From contig CBIHON010000001.1 in NCBI GenBank assembly GCA_966211965.1, positions 1 to 64,000 of the forward strand: DNA of 64,000 nt, read 5' to 3'. The translations under genes and the position numbers were made by a program. The DNA comes from CBIHON01 sp966211965 (GTDB taxonomy: Bacteria; Pseudomonadota; Gammaproteobacteria; Burkholderiales; Burkholderiaceae_D). This document shows positions 16,511-25,178 of this stretch, piece after piece (position 1 is the first letter of the stretch; every line of letters starts with the position of its first letter). Under the pieces are notes generated by a model. It saw only the letters and a program-made list of their open reading frames with translations, was not told the origin of the DNA and made no database searches.

Positions 16511-17424
16511 ACGTATGCATTAAGCGCATGCATCGGCATGCTGCGATTGCTGACGCCGCCGGCCTCGGTCCGGCTTACGGCAATGATGCCGATACCGATC
16601 TCATCCGGAAAAAGTCCGATGCCGCGATCGAGCGCCTCGGACATGCTTGCGCCGTCCGCAATCCAGCGGTACACGGCGTAGGCCAGGACATGGCGCACGA
16701 TTTCCTCGCCGGGACCGGTGACGGCAACGGCGCCGAACGGGCCGGCGAAAAAGCCGCTGCCGATGATCGGCGTATCGCCCACCCGTCCCAAAAGGGAAGG
16801 CGCCCTGCCTCCGGTTGAACAGGCGACGGCAAAACGGCCGTGCTCCGCGCGCACCACGGCGCCGACCGTATCGCACCCCTCCTTGGCGGACAGATCGCGT
16901 AAGGGGATTTCGTAATTCCAATAGTTTTCGAAACGCTCGTTTTCAACACCGGGCAACATTGCCTCGCCGCGCCTGAGGCGGGCCAGCAAATCCGTATGCC
17001 ATTGGCGCGCGCGTTCGCTGACCGCGTAATGATCTGGAAAGCCCATGACTCGCGCAAAGCGCTGGGCTCCTTCACCGGCCAGCAGCCAATGCGGGGTATG
17101 AGTCACGGCAAGCGCGACCAGCACGGGATTCTTGACGCGTTGCAGGCAGGCGACAGCGCCCAGTTTTCCCTCGGAATCCATCACTGCGGCATCCATCTCG
17201 ATGGTTTTTCCATCGAGACAAAGAACCGATCCGGAACCGGCATTGAAGCGGCCGTCGTCTTCCAATACCACGACCGCCGCTGCGGCTGCATCGATCGCCG
17301 CAGCGCCGGCAAGCAGCGCATCGTGCGCCGCCTTGGCGGCGGCTTGGCAGCCATCCGCATTTTCCGGAGGGCCGCCAGCGCCGCCGTGCGCGACGATGGC
17401 GACCGAATTGCCTTCCTCATCCAT
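16504..17424 (-). CDS. iaaA: Isoaspartyl peptidase / type III L-asparaginase (Ntn hydrolase)
   Basis: 306 residues. The family signatures HGGAGG near the N-terminus, NAGSGSVL and the autocleavage site GCDTVGAV are present; cleavage before that Thr (about residue 180) gives alpha and beta chains and makes the Thr the nucleophile. The substrate-binding segments STGGRAPSLLGRVGDTPIIGSG and TGPGEEIVR match plant-type asparaginases. It removes isoaspartyl dipeptides and/or hydrolyses L-asparagine, probably in the cytoplasm (no signal peptide). It stands alone, convergent with the 60-aa ORF. The ATG at 17424 has only a weak ribosome site. Confidence 0.88.
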   Translation of the reverse strand: MDEEGNSVAIVAHGGAGGPPENADGCQAAAKAAHDALLAGAAAIDAAAAAVVVLEDDGRFNAGSGSVLCLDGKTIEMDAAVMDSEGKLGAVACLQRVKNPVLVALAVTHTPHWLLAGEGAQRFARVMGFPDHYAVSERARQWHTDLLARLRRGEAMLPGVENERFENYWNYEIPLRDLSAKEGCDTVGAVVRAEHGRFAVACSTGGRAPSLLGRVGDTPIIGSGFFAGPFGAVAVTGPGEEIVRHVLAYAVYRWIADGASMSEALDRGIGLFPDEIGIGIIAVSRTEAGGVSNRSMPMHALNAYVQ

Positions 17425-17507
17425 TGTTCCGGACCACGCTCCGCATCATGGCAGTCCTCACGTCGAACCTGCCCTACGGCTGAAGAGATATTCAGCCCCC
17501 CTCCATC

Positions 17508-18383
17508 TCACCGGTTACTGCCGGTGCCGGACCCGCCCGGCATGGATGGCATGCTGCTCGGTGAGCCGCTGCTGCCCGGCATCGAACTTCCTGACGTGCC
17601 TGAACCGCTGGTTCCAGAGCTGCCTGAAGTCGCCCCGGAACTACTGGTTCCGGAGCTCGTTCCAGAACTGGTACCGGAGCTTGTGCCCGTGCTGGTACCC
17701 GTCTTGCCGCCCGTGATCGAGGCTTGCAGTTGCTGTGCCATGCCCAGATGCTGGGCAACCGTTGGCAATGTTTTGGCAGCAAGCGATTTCAGATCGGGAT
17801 CGCTAGCGCGCGATTGCGCCTCCAGCAGCAGGTGATGCGTATCCCGGTGATCGGCCAACCCGTCCTGCGCCATGTAGGTGCGATCGAACGCATCGCCCGA
17901 CATGCCGTTCAATCTCTTGATCGTAGCCTGATGCTTGAGATCCGGCTGGGTCGGTAGAGTCACGCCCTTGGCCTGCGCGAGTTGCTGCAATTCCTGCAAA
18001 GCTTTGGTATGGTCGTCGATCATTTTTTGTGCAAAATTTTTGACTTCTTGATTTTGCGTCTTGCCTAGGGCCACTCTGCCTGCGTCGATTTCGGCAAGAT
18101 TGGCTTGCGCAATGTCGCGCATCAGCCTTTGATCGGCCCGGCTCAGCGAAGCGCCGGAAGATTTGGCGGTACCGGAACCGCCAGGAGCCGTCGTCGTGGC
18201 GCCGGAGGCTTCATTTCCGCCGGTAGTCCCGCTGCTGCCGGTACTACCCATTCCGCCGGTTTGGCTTTCCTGAGTCCTGCCGGTCGCATCTTGCCCGCTT
18301 TGCGCATAAACGCCTGCCGCGCCGAACATGGCCGCCAGCGTGGCGACACGAAGCATCTTTTTCAGAATTCTGCTGTGTGACAT
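17508..18383 (-). CDS. DUF4142 secreted protein with Ser/Thr/Gly repeat tail
   Basis: 291 residues. A signal peptide (MSHSRILKKMLRVATLAAMFGAAGVYAQ) is followed by a Gly/Ser/Thr-rich linker, a helical DUF4142 domain (about residues 80-215, with DQRLMRDIAQANLAEIDAGRVAL and VKNFAQKMIDDHTKALQEL), and a tail of about 65 residues of GTSS-type repeats. DUF4142 proteins are ferritin-like-fold exported proteins of unknown function, common in soil Proteobacteria. The start at 18383 was chosen because GAGGAG precedes it and the signal peptide follows; the frame stays open to 18458. At DNA level the tail is a degenerate array of 9-12-bp units, liable to slippage. Confidence 0.85.
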   Translation of the reverse strand: MSHSRILKKMLRVATLAAMFGAAGVYAQSGQDATGRTQESQTGGMGSTGSSGTTGGNEASGATTTAPGGSGTAKSSGASLSRADQRLMRDIAQANLAEIDAGRVALGKTQNQEVKNFAQKMIDDHTKALQELQQLAQAKGVTLPTQPDLKHQATIKRLNGMSGDAFDRTYMAQDGLADHRDTHHLLLEAQSRASDPDLKSLAAKTLPTVAQHLGMAQQLQASITGGKTGTSTGTSSGTSSGTSSGTSSSGATSGSSGTSGSGTSGSSMPGSSGSPSSMPSMPGGSGTGSNR

Positions 18384-18640
18384 GGAAGTTCTCCTCTTCA
18401 ATTCAAATGAATCGCCCTGCAAACTACGCTCGCAGAGACGACGGCCTGATTCCAGCATCCGCCAAGCAGGCGCATATGGCTACCGTTAAAGAGGCTGATT
18501 TTTTAAAAAAAATCCCGGATAAGTTCTGTAGTGGATCGATGACGCGAATGTCGATTGAGCATCGACAACTGATCCCGCGCCGGCTTTTTACCGGTGCGGA
18601 AACTGCATGACCATGGATAGGGAAAATCCAGTCGAGCGAA

Positions 18641-20212
18641 TCAATGCGCAAGAAAATACCAGCGTGACAGCAAGCGCACCAGCACGATGCCGCCGATCAG
18701 ACCGCCGCCGAACGAGAGTGCAAAGCTCAGCAAGAGGTTGGTGCGTCTTTGCTCGGCGATCAATTGTTTCAGCATGTCGGTACTTTCCTGCTGCGGCTGG
18801 TTCGTCTGGGTCATGGCCTGGTGCGCCAGGCGCGGCAGTTGCGGCAGCAGTTTGCTGTAACGCGGCGCTTCCGACTTGAGGCGTTCGACCAAACCTTGCC
18901 AGCCGACCTGCTCGTTCATCCATCGCTCCAGGTAGGGTTTGGCGGTTTTCCAGAGGTCGAGATCGGGGTCGAGCTGGCGTCCCAGACCTTCGATGTTGAG
19001 CAGGGTTTTTTGCAGCAGCACCAGTTGCGGCTGCACTTCGACATTGAAGCGGCGCGAGGTCTGGAACAGGCGCAGCAATACCTGGCCAAAGGAAATGTCC
19101 TTCAATGGCCGGTCGAAAATCGGTTCGCAACAGGCGCGCACCGCCGACTCCAGCTCATCGACCCGCGTCTCTTTCGGCGCCCAGCCGGATTCGATATGCG
19201 CCTCGGCGACGCGCTTATAGTCGCGCCGAAAAAACGCCAGGAAATTCTGCGACAGATAATCCTTGTCGAAATCGTTGAGCGTGCCGACGATGCCGAAATC
19301 GAGCGCGATGTAGCGGCCGAACGTGGCGGGGTCGATCGAGACCAGGATATTCCCGGGATGCATATCGGCGTGGAAAAATCCATCGCGAAACACCTGGGTG
19401 AAAAAAATCTCGACTCCGTCGCGCGAGAGTTTTTTCAAATCGATGCCGGCTGCGACGAGGCGCTCCTTTTGCGAAATCGGAATGCCGTGCATGCGCTCCA
19501 TCACGATCACGCTGCTGGAGCAATAATCCCAATACATTTCCGGTACGGCCAGCAAATCGGTCTGGGCGAAATTGCGCCGCAACTGGCTGCCGTTGGCCGC
19601 CTCGCGCATCAGGTCCAGTTCGTCATGCAGATACTTGTCGAACTCGGCGACCACTTCTTTCGGCTTCAGGCGCTTGCCGTCGGCCCACAGGCGCTCGACC
19701 CAATCGGCGGCGATGTGCATCAACGCGACGTCCTCGTCGATCGATTTTTTCATGCCGGGGCGCAGCACCTTGACGGCGACCTGCTTGCCGTTTTTCAGCG
19801 TAGCGAAATGGACCTGGGCAATCGAGGCCGAGGCGACCGGCTCGCGTTCGAATTGGGCAAACAATTCATCCGGATGAGCCCCCAGAGAGAGTTTGATCTG
19901 CGCGATCGCCAGGTCGGAATCGAACGGCGGCACGCGGTCCTGCAGCTTGGCCAGTTCGTCAGCAACATCAGGGGGCATCAGGTCGCGGCGAGTCGACAAG
20001 ACTTGGCCGAACTTGACGAAAATCGGCCCCAGGTCTTCCAATGCCCGGCGCAGGCGCTCGCCGCGCGGCGCCGAAATATCGCGCCAGAAAATCAGCGTAT
20101 CGATCAGCTTGGCGGTGCGCGGGACGGAGAGACTTGATGTCGCGATTTCATCCAGTCCGTAGCGGACCGCGACATGCACAATTTTCAGGACACGCAGGAA
20201 TTTCAATATCAT
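18641..20212 (-). CDS. ubiB: Ubiquinone biosynthesis protein kinase-like UbiB
   Basis: 523 residues. Member of the UbiB/ABC1/ADCK atypical kinase family. It carries the family KxGQ motif (KFGQVLSTRRDLMP, Lys67-Gln70), the Ala-rich loop ASIAQVH that replaces the kinase P-loop, invariant Lys in VAVKVLRPG, the catalytic-loop-like HADMHPGN and the DFG motif (ALDFGIVG). The C-terminus has two membrane segments (about residues 490-520). UbiB is an ATPase of the ubiquinone complex, needed for CoQ intermediates extraction or hydroxylation. Its start overlaps the ubiJ stop by 4 bp. Last gene of the ubi group. Confidence 0.95.
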   Translation of the reverse strand: MILKFLRVLKIVHVAVRYGLDEIATSSLSVPRTAKLIDTLIFWRDISAPRGERLRRALEDLGPIFVKFGQVLSTRRDLMPPDVADELAKLQDRVPPFDSDLAIAQIKLSLGAHPDELFAQFEREPVASASIAQVHFATLKNGKQVAVKVLRPGMKKSIDEDVALMHIAADWVERLWADGKRLKPKEVVAEFDKYLHDELDLMREAANGSQLRRNFAQTDLLAVPEMYWDYCSSSVIVMERMHGIPISQKERLVAAGIDLKKLSRDGVEIFFTQVFRDGFFHADMHPGNILVSIDPATFGRYIALDFGIVGTLNDFDKDYLSQNFLAFFRRDYKRVAEAHIESGWAPKETRVDELESAVRACCEPIFDRPLKDISFGQVLLRLFQTSRRFNVEVQPQLVLLQKTLLNIEGLGRQLDPDLDLWKTAKPYLERWMNEQVGWQGLVERLKSEAPRYSKLLPQLPRLAHQAMTQTNQPQQESTDMLKQLIAEQRRTNLLLSFALSFGGGLIGGIVLVRLLSRWYFLAH

Positions 20213-20772
20213 TTAAGTTTACCGATCCGCTTTGCCAAACGCTCCACATCATCGCGCAGCCGGGCCACTTCGCTGGTGAAGTCGGCGACCGATTGCGGAC
20301 GCATCAGCATCGGATTCTCTTCGAGGAAATATTCAGCGAGGTTTTCCGCCAGCTTTTTCCGGCTCGAACTGGCGGTTTCCAGCACTGCCTTGGCGCCGGC
20401 GACAATACGGGTCGCAGCAATATCGCCGACCAGCTTGCTCAGGTCTTCTTCAGCTTCCCATTTCAGGGATTGGCTCAGTTGGGAAACGGTGTTGGCGAAA
20501 TCGGCGTCGCCCTCGACTTTCACGTAAGAAAACGCGCGTTCGCGGTTCTGGATAATCAGCGGCAGGTCGACGGGCTTGATACGAATCGACACATCCGCAG
20601 CTTCGCCGTCCGCGGCCGCTTGCACCATGCCGTCGGGCGCCACTTTCAAGTTCACGGAAAACAAGCCGGCATCCATGCAGGCGACTTTGCCGGCATGCGC
20701 GGCGAGCCGTTCGCGTGCCCACGGCTCCTGGGCCAGCAAATGGTTGATTACGGCAGGGATTGGAGTGAGCAT
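20209..20772 (-). CDS. ubiJ: Ubiquinone biosynthesis accessory factor UbiJ (SCP2 domain)
   Basis: 187 residues. An SCP2-like lipid-binding domain (about residues 15-110) is followed by a C-terminal helical/coiled-coil tail (DFTSEVARLRDDVERLAKRIGKLK), the layout of UbiJ. With UbiK it forms the accessory part of the cytoplasmic ubiquinone metabolon and binds CoQ intermediates. Position between ubiE and ubiB supports the identification; the 4-bp overlap with ubiB implies coupled translation. The terminator at 20861-20897 and the 235-bp gap suggest ubiJ-ubiB may have their own promoter as well as read-through from ubiE. Confidence 0.88.
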   Translation of the reverse strand: MLTPIPAVINHLLAQEPWARERLAAHAGKVACMDAGLFSVNLKVAPDGMVQAAADGEAADVSIRIKPVDLPLIIQNRERAFSYVKVEGDADFANTVSQLSQSLKWEAEEDLSKLVGDIAATRIVAGAKAVLETASSSRKKLAENLAEYFLEENPMLMRPQSVADFTSEVARLRDDVERLAKRIGKLK

Positions 20773-20860
20773 AAATTTCGAGGACGGAAGGGACGCCGGG
20801 CCAAATCGGCACAGCCGCGCCGCTCAAAACCCCCGCAACCTTCCCGGTCCCGCAAGTCAA

Positions 20861-20897
20861 TAAAATAAAACCGCCCGTGACAATCCACGGGCGGTTT
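20861..20897 (-). terminator. Rho-independent terminator between the Tim44-like gene and ubiJ
   Basis: A perfect 12-bp stem AAACCGCCCGTG / CACGGGCGGTTT with a 6-nt loop. On the minus strand it is followed by TTTTATTTTATT-type sequence, so it ends transcription coming from the Tim44-like gene, although ubiJ lies only about 90 bp further on. Confidence 0.8.
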
Positions 20898-21006
20898 CAA
20901 GTTTATCAGTTTGCCTGGGCCAAATCGGCTGGTTTGCAATTTTTAAGTCAGGGAGGAACAAAGTAATTTTCGTAAAAAAACCCCGAAAAAACTCTGCCCC
21001 GCTTTT

Positions 21007-21894
21007 TTACAATTGCTGTATCCCCGCCAAAACCCAGCCGCCCTGGCCCGACGTAGGCTTGGTCAGATTCCAGACTTCGGTAAATGGCTCGGCTGCGGCA
21101 TTGGCGTCTTCCTTGATCATGCCGCTGAATTTCACGCTGGCCAGGTAATCTGCGCCGATTGTTTCGACACCCATCATTTCGGCGTTCAGCGACACCACAT
21201 CGGTGTGATTGGGCGTAGCGCCGCGTTCTTGTACTTGCAATTTCAACTCGGCGAACATCTCGGGCGTGGTGAATTCGCGGATGTCGTTGGTATCGCCTTT
21301 GTCCCAGGCCGCTTGCAGGCGGAGGAAGTAGGTTTTCGCGTTGCGCAGGAAACCGGGGACGTCGAAATCGGCCGGTACGCCGAATGCGGCGACGGCCCCA
21401 CTGGCCAGCGGTACGGATTGCAAGGCGGCCGGTTGTCCGACCGGCTCGATGCGGGAGCCGATTTCCGGCGTGCCGCCATAACCGCCGGCATACGCCGGCT
21501 GCGCATTATTGCCCTTGCCGCGGAACATGCGGAAGATGAACATCACCGCCAGCGCCAGCAAGCCGAACATCAGGAGGGTGCCGAGCAGGCTGCCCATTGC
21601 GCCGCCCAGTCCAAGATGCGAAAACAAGGCGCCCAAGCCCAGACCGAGCAAGGCGCCGCCGAGGATGCCTTTCCAAGGGCTGGCAGGTTTTGGCGGTACG
21701 GTTGCTGGTGCCGCTGCAGGAGCAGCCGGCGCAGGCTTGGCCGCATTGGCGCCTTGAGCAGGCGCGGCCTTGCTTACGCTTTGGGATTGCCTGCCGATCG
21801 AGGTGCCGCCGCCGAGACGCTTGGCGTCGGCATTCGAAACGACCACAGAGGACGCGCTAAGAGCAAGCAATAAAGCGATAAAGATTTTTTTCAT
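21007..21894 (-). CDS. Tim44-like domain protein with membrane anchor
   Basis: 295 residues. A signal peptide or signal anchor (MKKIFIALLLALSASSVVVSNADA) is followed by a Ser/Ala/Pro-rich linker, a hydrophobic Gly-rich segment (about residues 88-135, WKGILGGALLGLGLGALFSHL and a second helix), and a C-terminal Tim44/MBA1-type domain (from about 175). Bacterial Tim44-domain proteins are poorly understood; the fold is shared with mitochondrial import factor Tim44 and suggests membrane association. AAGGAGG precedes the ATG at 21894. It sits between ubiE and ubiJ, an order I recall from other Burkholderiales, but it is not known to act in ubiquinone synthesis. Confidence 0.85.
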   Translation of the reverse strand: MKKIFIALLLALSASSVVVSNADAKRLGGGTSIGRQSQSVSKAAPAQGANAAKPAPAAPAAAPATVPPKPASPWKGILGGALLGLGLGALFSHLGLGGAMGSLLGTLLMFGLLALAVMFIFRMFRGKGNNAQPAYAGGYGGTPEIGSRIEPVGQPAALQSVPLASGAVAAFGVPADFDVPGFLRNAKTYFLRLQAAWDKGDTNDIREFTTPEMFAELKLQVQERGATPNHTDVVSLNAEMMGVETIGADYLASVKFSGMIKEDANAAAEPFTEVWNLTKPTSGQGGWVLAGIQQL

Positions 21895-22059
21895 TTGATG
21901 CCTCCTTGTGTATTGGAAGCCGGCGTACACATCCGGCTTTCCGGTCCTGCAATTTCATTTTTCCGTCTTTGGGAAAGAGCCTGCCGCACGGGTTACGCCC
22001 TGCTTGCATTTTACTCAACGCAATACAACAACGATCCCGCAAATCATCAATGCAAATAA

Positions 22060-22794
22060 TTAAAATTTAATCCCGGTGTGAAGCGCGGCCACGCCCGCAG
22101 TCAAATTGAAGTACTCGACCCGCTCCAGTCCCGCCTCCTGCATCATTTTCTTCAACGTGTCCTGGTCTGGATGCATGCGGATCGATTCCGCGAGATAACG
22201 ATAACTGTCGCTGTCGTCGGCGATGCGCTTGCCCAGCCAAGGCAGGACGGAAAACGAATACAGGTCATAAGGCTTTTTCAGCGGCTCCCATACCTTGGAA
22301 AACTCCAGCACCAACAGCTTGCCGCCGGGTTTCAGGACACGCTGCATTTCAGCCAAGGCCTGATCCTTGTGCGTCATGTTGCGCAATCCGAAAGCCACAG
22401 TCACGCGGTCGAAGTAATTGCTCGGGAACGGCAGCTTTTCTGCGTCGCAAAGCAAGGTGGGGATGGCCAAACCTTTATTCAATAGCCGGTCGCGTCCGAC
22501 ACGCAGCATCGATTCGTTGATGTCGGTCAGCCAGACCTCGCCGCTCGGACCGGCCTGCCTGGCGAAGGCCTTGGCCAGGTCGCCGGTGCCGCCCGCGATG
22601 TCGAGCACTTTGTAGCCGGGCCGCACCGCCGCTTGCGCAATAGCAAAGCTCTTCCAGAGGCGATGCAGACCGCCCGACATCAAGTCGTTCATGACATCGT
22701 ACTTGGCGGCGACGGAATGGAAGACCTCGGCGACTTTTTGTACCTTGTCTGCTTCAGGGATGGTCTTGTAACCGAAATGGGTGGTATTAGTCAT
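22060..22794 (-). CDS. ubiE: Ubiquinone/menaquinone C-methyltransferase
   Basis: 244 residues, normal length. SAM-dependent class I methyltransferase that C-methylates the benzoquinone ring in CoQ synthesis. It shows FHSVAAKYDVMNDLMSGGLHRLWK near the N-terminus (UbiE signature 1), VLDIAGGTGDLA (SAM motif I), and the late motif RVLKPGGKLLVLEFSKV (UbiE signature 2). Cytoplasmic. First gene of the ubi group; a TATAAT box (22825-22830 on the minus strand) lies about 30 bp upstream. Confidence 0.96.
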   Translation of the reverse strand: MTNTTHFGYKTIPEADKVQKVAEVFHSVAAKYDVMNDLMSGGLHRLWKSFAIAQAAVRPGYKVLDIAGGTGDLAKAFARQAGPSGEVWLTDINESMLRVGRDRLLNKGLAIPTLLCDAEKLPFPSNYFDRVTVAFGLRNMTHKDQALAEMQRVLKPGGKLLVLEFSKVWEPLKKPYDLYSFSVLPWLGKRIADDSDSYRYLAESIRMHPDQDTLKKMMQEAGLERVEYFNLTAGVAALHTGIKF

Positions 22795-22824
22795 GGGGGC
22801 GGGGCAGGCTTATCGTTTCATTAC

Positions 22825-22847
22825 ATTATACGGGCTGTGAGACGATA
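22825..22847 (-). promoter_or_regulatory. Possible sigma70 promoter of ubiE
   Basis: On the minus strand a perfect -10 TATAAT (22830-22825) lies 30 bp before the ubiE ATG. The -35 (TGGCTT at 16-bp spacing) matches the consensus poorly. Proposed by eye only. Confidence 0.35.
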
Positions 22848-22865
22848 AGCCAGGGTTCTCTCTAC

Positions 22866-22911
22866 AGTCCGATGGATAGGTCTGCAGGATGCAGTGCAAC
22901 CCATCCTACGA
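22866..22911. repeat. GTAGGATGG-type dispersed repeat, copy 1 (degenerate)
   Basis: Contains GCAACCCATCCTACGAT on the plus strand and a degenerate partner arm (CCGATGGATAGG). The same words occur at 31865-31931 and 58111-58187. It lies between ubiE and the histidine kinase gene. Confidence 0.5.
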
Positions 22912-22938
22912 TGATCAAGCAAAACGCCCATCAAGGCG

Positions 22939-24240
22939 CTATTGCGGAATCACGACCGCCGCTTCCAGCCCGCCGCCCTCTCGCGGCAGCAGCAGAAACT
23001 GCCCGCCATGCAGGCGCGCAATGCGGTCGACGATAGCCAATCCCAGCCCCGATCCCGAACCCTTGGAACGCGCCTCGTCCATACGCGTAAACGGCTGCTT
23101 CAAGCGGTCGATCTGCTGGAACGGGATGCCGGGCCCGCGGTCGAGTATGCTGATGCGGACCATGCCGTCCTGCACACCGGTCCGCACCTCCAGACCGACT
23201 CCACCGTAACGCACCGCATTGCGCATCAGGTTGGCAATCAGCCTATGCATGGCGACCGGACGCAAATGCATCCCGGGCAGATTTCCGAGACTCAGTGCGA
23301 ATTCAAATCCCTGTGCTGAGAATTCGCCTGCCAACGCGCCGACTATTTCATTCGGGTCGCACGGCGACAAGGGCTCGTCGCTGCCAGTGCGCGCGAAATC
23401 CACGAACTGTTCGATGACTCGGTTGATCTCGTCGATGTGGCGGATCATGCCGGCCTTGAGGTCTTCATCCTCCCCCTCTTTCAACATTGCGATCCCGAGT
23501 TGGAGCTTGGTCAGCGGCGTGCGCAGGTCGTGCGAAACGCCGGCCAGCATCACCGCGCGTTCGGCATCGAGGCGCGCCAGGTTGGCGCTCATTGCATTGA
23601 AGCTACGGCTTACCGCGGCGATCTCGGTCGGCGCATTTTCATTGAGCGGCTCTCGCAAGCCGCCGCTGCCGATCTGCTCGGCGCCCATGGCCAATTCACG
23701 CAGGGGCCGATTGATGCGGCGCTGGATCAAGTAGGCGCAGAGCAAGGCGAACCCGCCATACAAGAGCGTGGCCGCAAGCCATACCGCCGTCAACTGGCCG
23801 ACAAAACGCTCACCCGAGGCATACAGCCAATAGGCCGAATCGCTCAACTGGAGGCGAATCCAGATCTGCGGCTCCGGCTCGTTTTTCCAGCGGATATCGG
23901 CGTTTTCGCCCAGATGCTTTTTCAGTTCCTCGATGAAGGTGACGACCATCGGATTGCCGGGCTGCACGAAGCCGGTTTGCGCCGCGTCGGCCTGCACGAT
24001 ACGCATTTTCCGGCCGCGATTGAGATGTTCGAGATAAGCGCCGCGCTGCGCCGGCGCCAACCCGGACAAGGCAGTCCGCAAGACATCCAGGTGGTTGGCC
24101 GTAAATGACGCCAATTGCTCGATGCGCGGCTTTTGGATCGATTGGTAAAACGCCAGCACCGTCGTCACCTGGACCGCGATGATCAAGCCGGCGATAAACA
24201 GCAGGTTGCGGCCGAACAGGGAATGGGGCAGGAATCTCAT
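22939..24240 (-). CDS. envZ: Sensor histidine kinase, EnvZ type
   Basis: 433 residues. N-terminal membrane helix (about 8-30), periplasmic sensor region of about 125 residues, a second helix (about 160-180), HAMP domain, HisKA dimerisation domain with the phospho-accepting His in GVSHDLRTPLTKLQ, and an ATPase domain with N box (LIANLMRNAVRYGG), G1 (DRGPGIP) and G2 (GSGLGLAI) motifs. It autophosphorylates and signals to the adjacent OmpR-like regulator; the family responds to osmolarity or envelope signals. The true start is the ATG at 24240, which overlaps the regulator stop by 4 bp; the frame itself stays open upstream. Confidence 0.9.
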   Translation of the reverse strand: MRFLPHSLFGRNLLFIAGLIIAVQVTTVLAFYQSIQKPRIEQLASFTANHLDVLRTALSGLAPAQRGAYLEHLNRGRKMRIVQADAAQTGFVQPGNPMVVTFIEELKKHLGENADIRWKNEPEPQIWIRLQLSDSAYWLYASGERFVGQLTAVWLAATLLYGGFALLCAYLIQRRINRPLRELAMGAEQIGSGGLREPLNENAPTEIAAVSRSFNAMSANLARLDAERAVMLAGVSHDLRTPLTKLQLGIAMLKEGEDEDLKAGMIRHIDEINRVIEQFVDFARTGSDEPLSPCDPNEIVGALAGEFSAQGFEFALSLGNLPGMHLRPVAMHRLIANLMRNAVRYGGVGLEVRTGVQDGMVRISILDRGPGIPFQQIDRLKQPFTRMDEARSKGSGSGLGLAIVDRIARLHGGQFLLLPREGGGLEAAVVIPQ

Positions 24241-24959
24241 TTCGCATCCGGTTCGGGGACGAAAACATAGCCGACGCCCCACACGGTCTGGATGAAACGC
24301 GGCTGCGCCGGATTGGTCTCGATCAGGCGGCGCAGCCTCAGGATCTGTACATCGACGCTGCGGTCCATTGCATCGTGGTCGCGCCCTTTCGCCAATTCCA
24401 TCAAGCGCTCGCGACCCAGAGGCCGGTTCGGATTGGTGGCGAACACGCGCAGCAAGGCATATTCGCCCGAGGTGCATTCCAGCACCTGGCCGTCGCGCAG
24501 CAATTGGCGCCGGGTTTCATCCAGGGTGAAAGGACCGAAGCGCAGCACCTCATTGCCGCCCTGCGGCTTGCCCGCACCCAGCATCGTCTGGCGCCGCAGC
24601 AGAGCGTTGATGCGCGCGGCCAGTTCGCGCGGGTTGAAAGGTTTCGGCAGATAGTCGTCGGCGCCCATTTCCAGGCCGACGATGCGGTCCACCGGATCGC
24701 CGCGCGCTGTCAGCATGATAATGGGAATGGCTTCACCCTGGGCACGCAGGCGGCGGCACACTGCCAGCCCGTCTTCGCCCGGCATCATCAAATCCAGCAC
24801 CAGCAGATCGAAGGGCTCGCGCTGCAGCAGGCGGTCCAGTTGCGGGGAATCGGCCACGGTGCGCACCGTGAAGCCCTGTTCGTTCAGGTAACGCTGCAGC
24901 ATGGCCCGTAATTCGGCATCGTCGTCCAATACGATGATCTTGGGTCGCTTGTCTTCCAC
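24237..24959 (-). CDS. ompR: Response regulator, OmpR type
   Basis: 240 residues. Receiver domain with acidic pocket (DDD near residue 12), phospho-acceptor Asp56 in VLDLMMPGEDG, switch Thr (LTARGD) and Lys (LPKPFNPREL), followed by a winged-helix trans_reg_C DNA-binding domain from about residue 140 (TSGEYALLRVFATNPNRPLGRERLM, SVDVQILRLRRLIE). The C-terminal SVDVQI and QTVWGVGYVF motifs place it with OmpR. Transcribed first, with the kinase overlapping by 4 bp. The promoter must lie in 24960-25178, which it shares with the divergent secreted-protein gene. Confidence 0.92.
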   Translation of the reverse strand: MEDKRPKIIVLDDDAELRAMLQRYLNEQGFTVRTVADSPQLDRLLQREPFDLLVLDLMMPGEDGLAVCRRLRAQGEAIPIIMLTARGDPVDRIVGLEMGADDYLPKPFNPRELAARINALLRRQTMLGAGKPQGGNEVLRFGPFTLDETRRQLLRDGQVLECTSGEYALLRVFATNPNRPLGRERLMELAKGRDHDAMDRSVDVQILRLRRLIETNPAQPRFIQTVWGVGYVFVPEPDAK

Positions 24960-25178
24960 GATGGCCTCGCATGGTTGGGATTGACGTCAGTATCCTACCG
25001 CGAGTGCGCCGCCGATTTCCGAAAAGTTATTACAAACGATTACAGCCGCGCGCTTTTGCAATGCCTTGAAATAACCGGCGCGCGTTCTGAAGCGCTTTCG
25101 AAACATCTGGGCGCTATTCTGCAATCACTGACTCGCGACCGGAGTCCGGCTCAAGCAACCACCCAAAGGAGAAATGCC

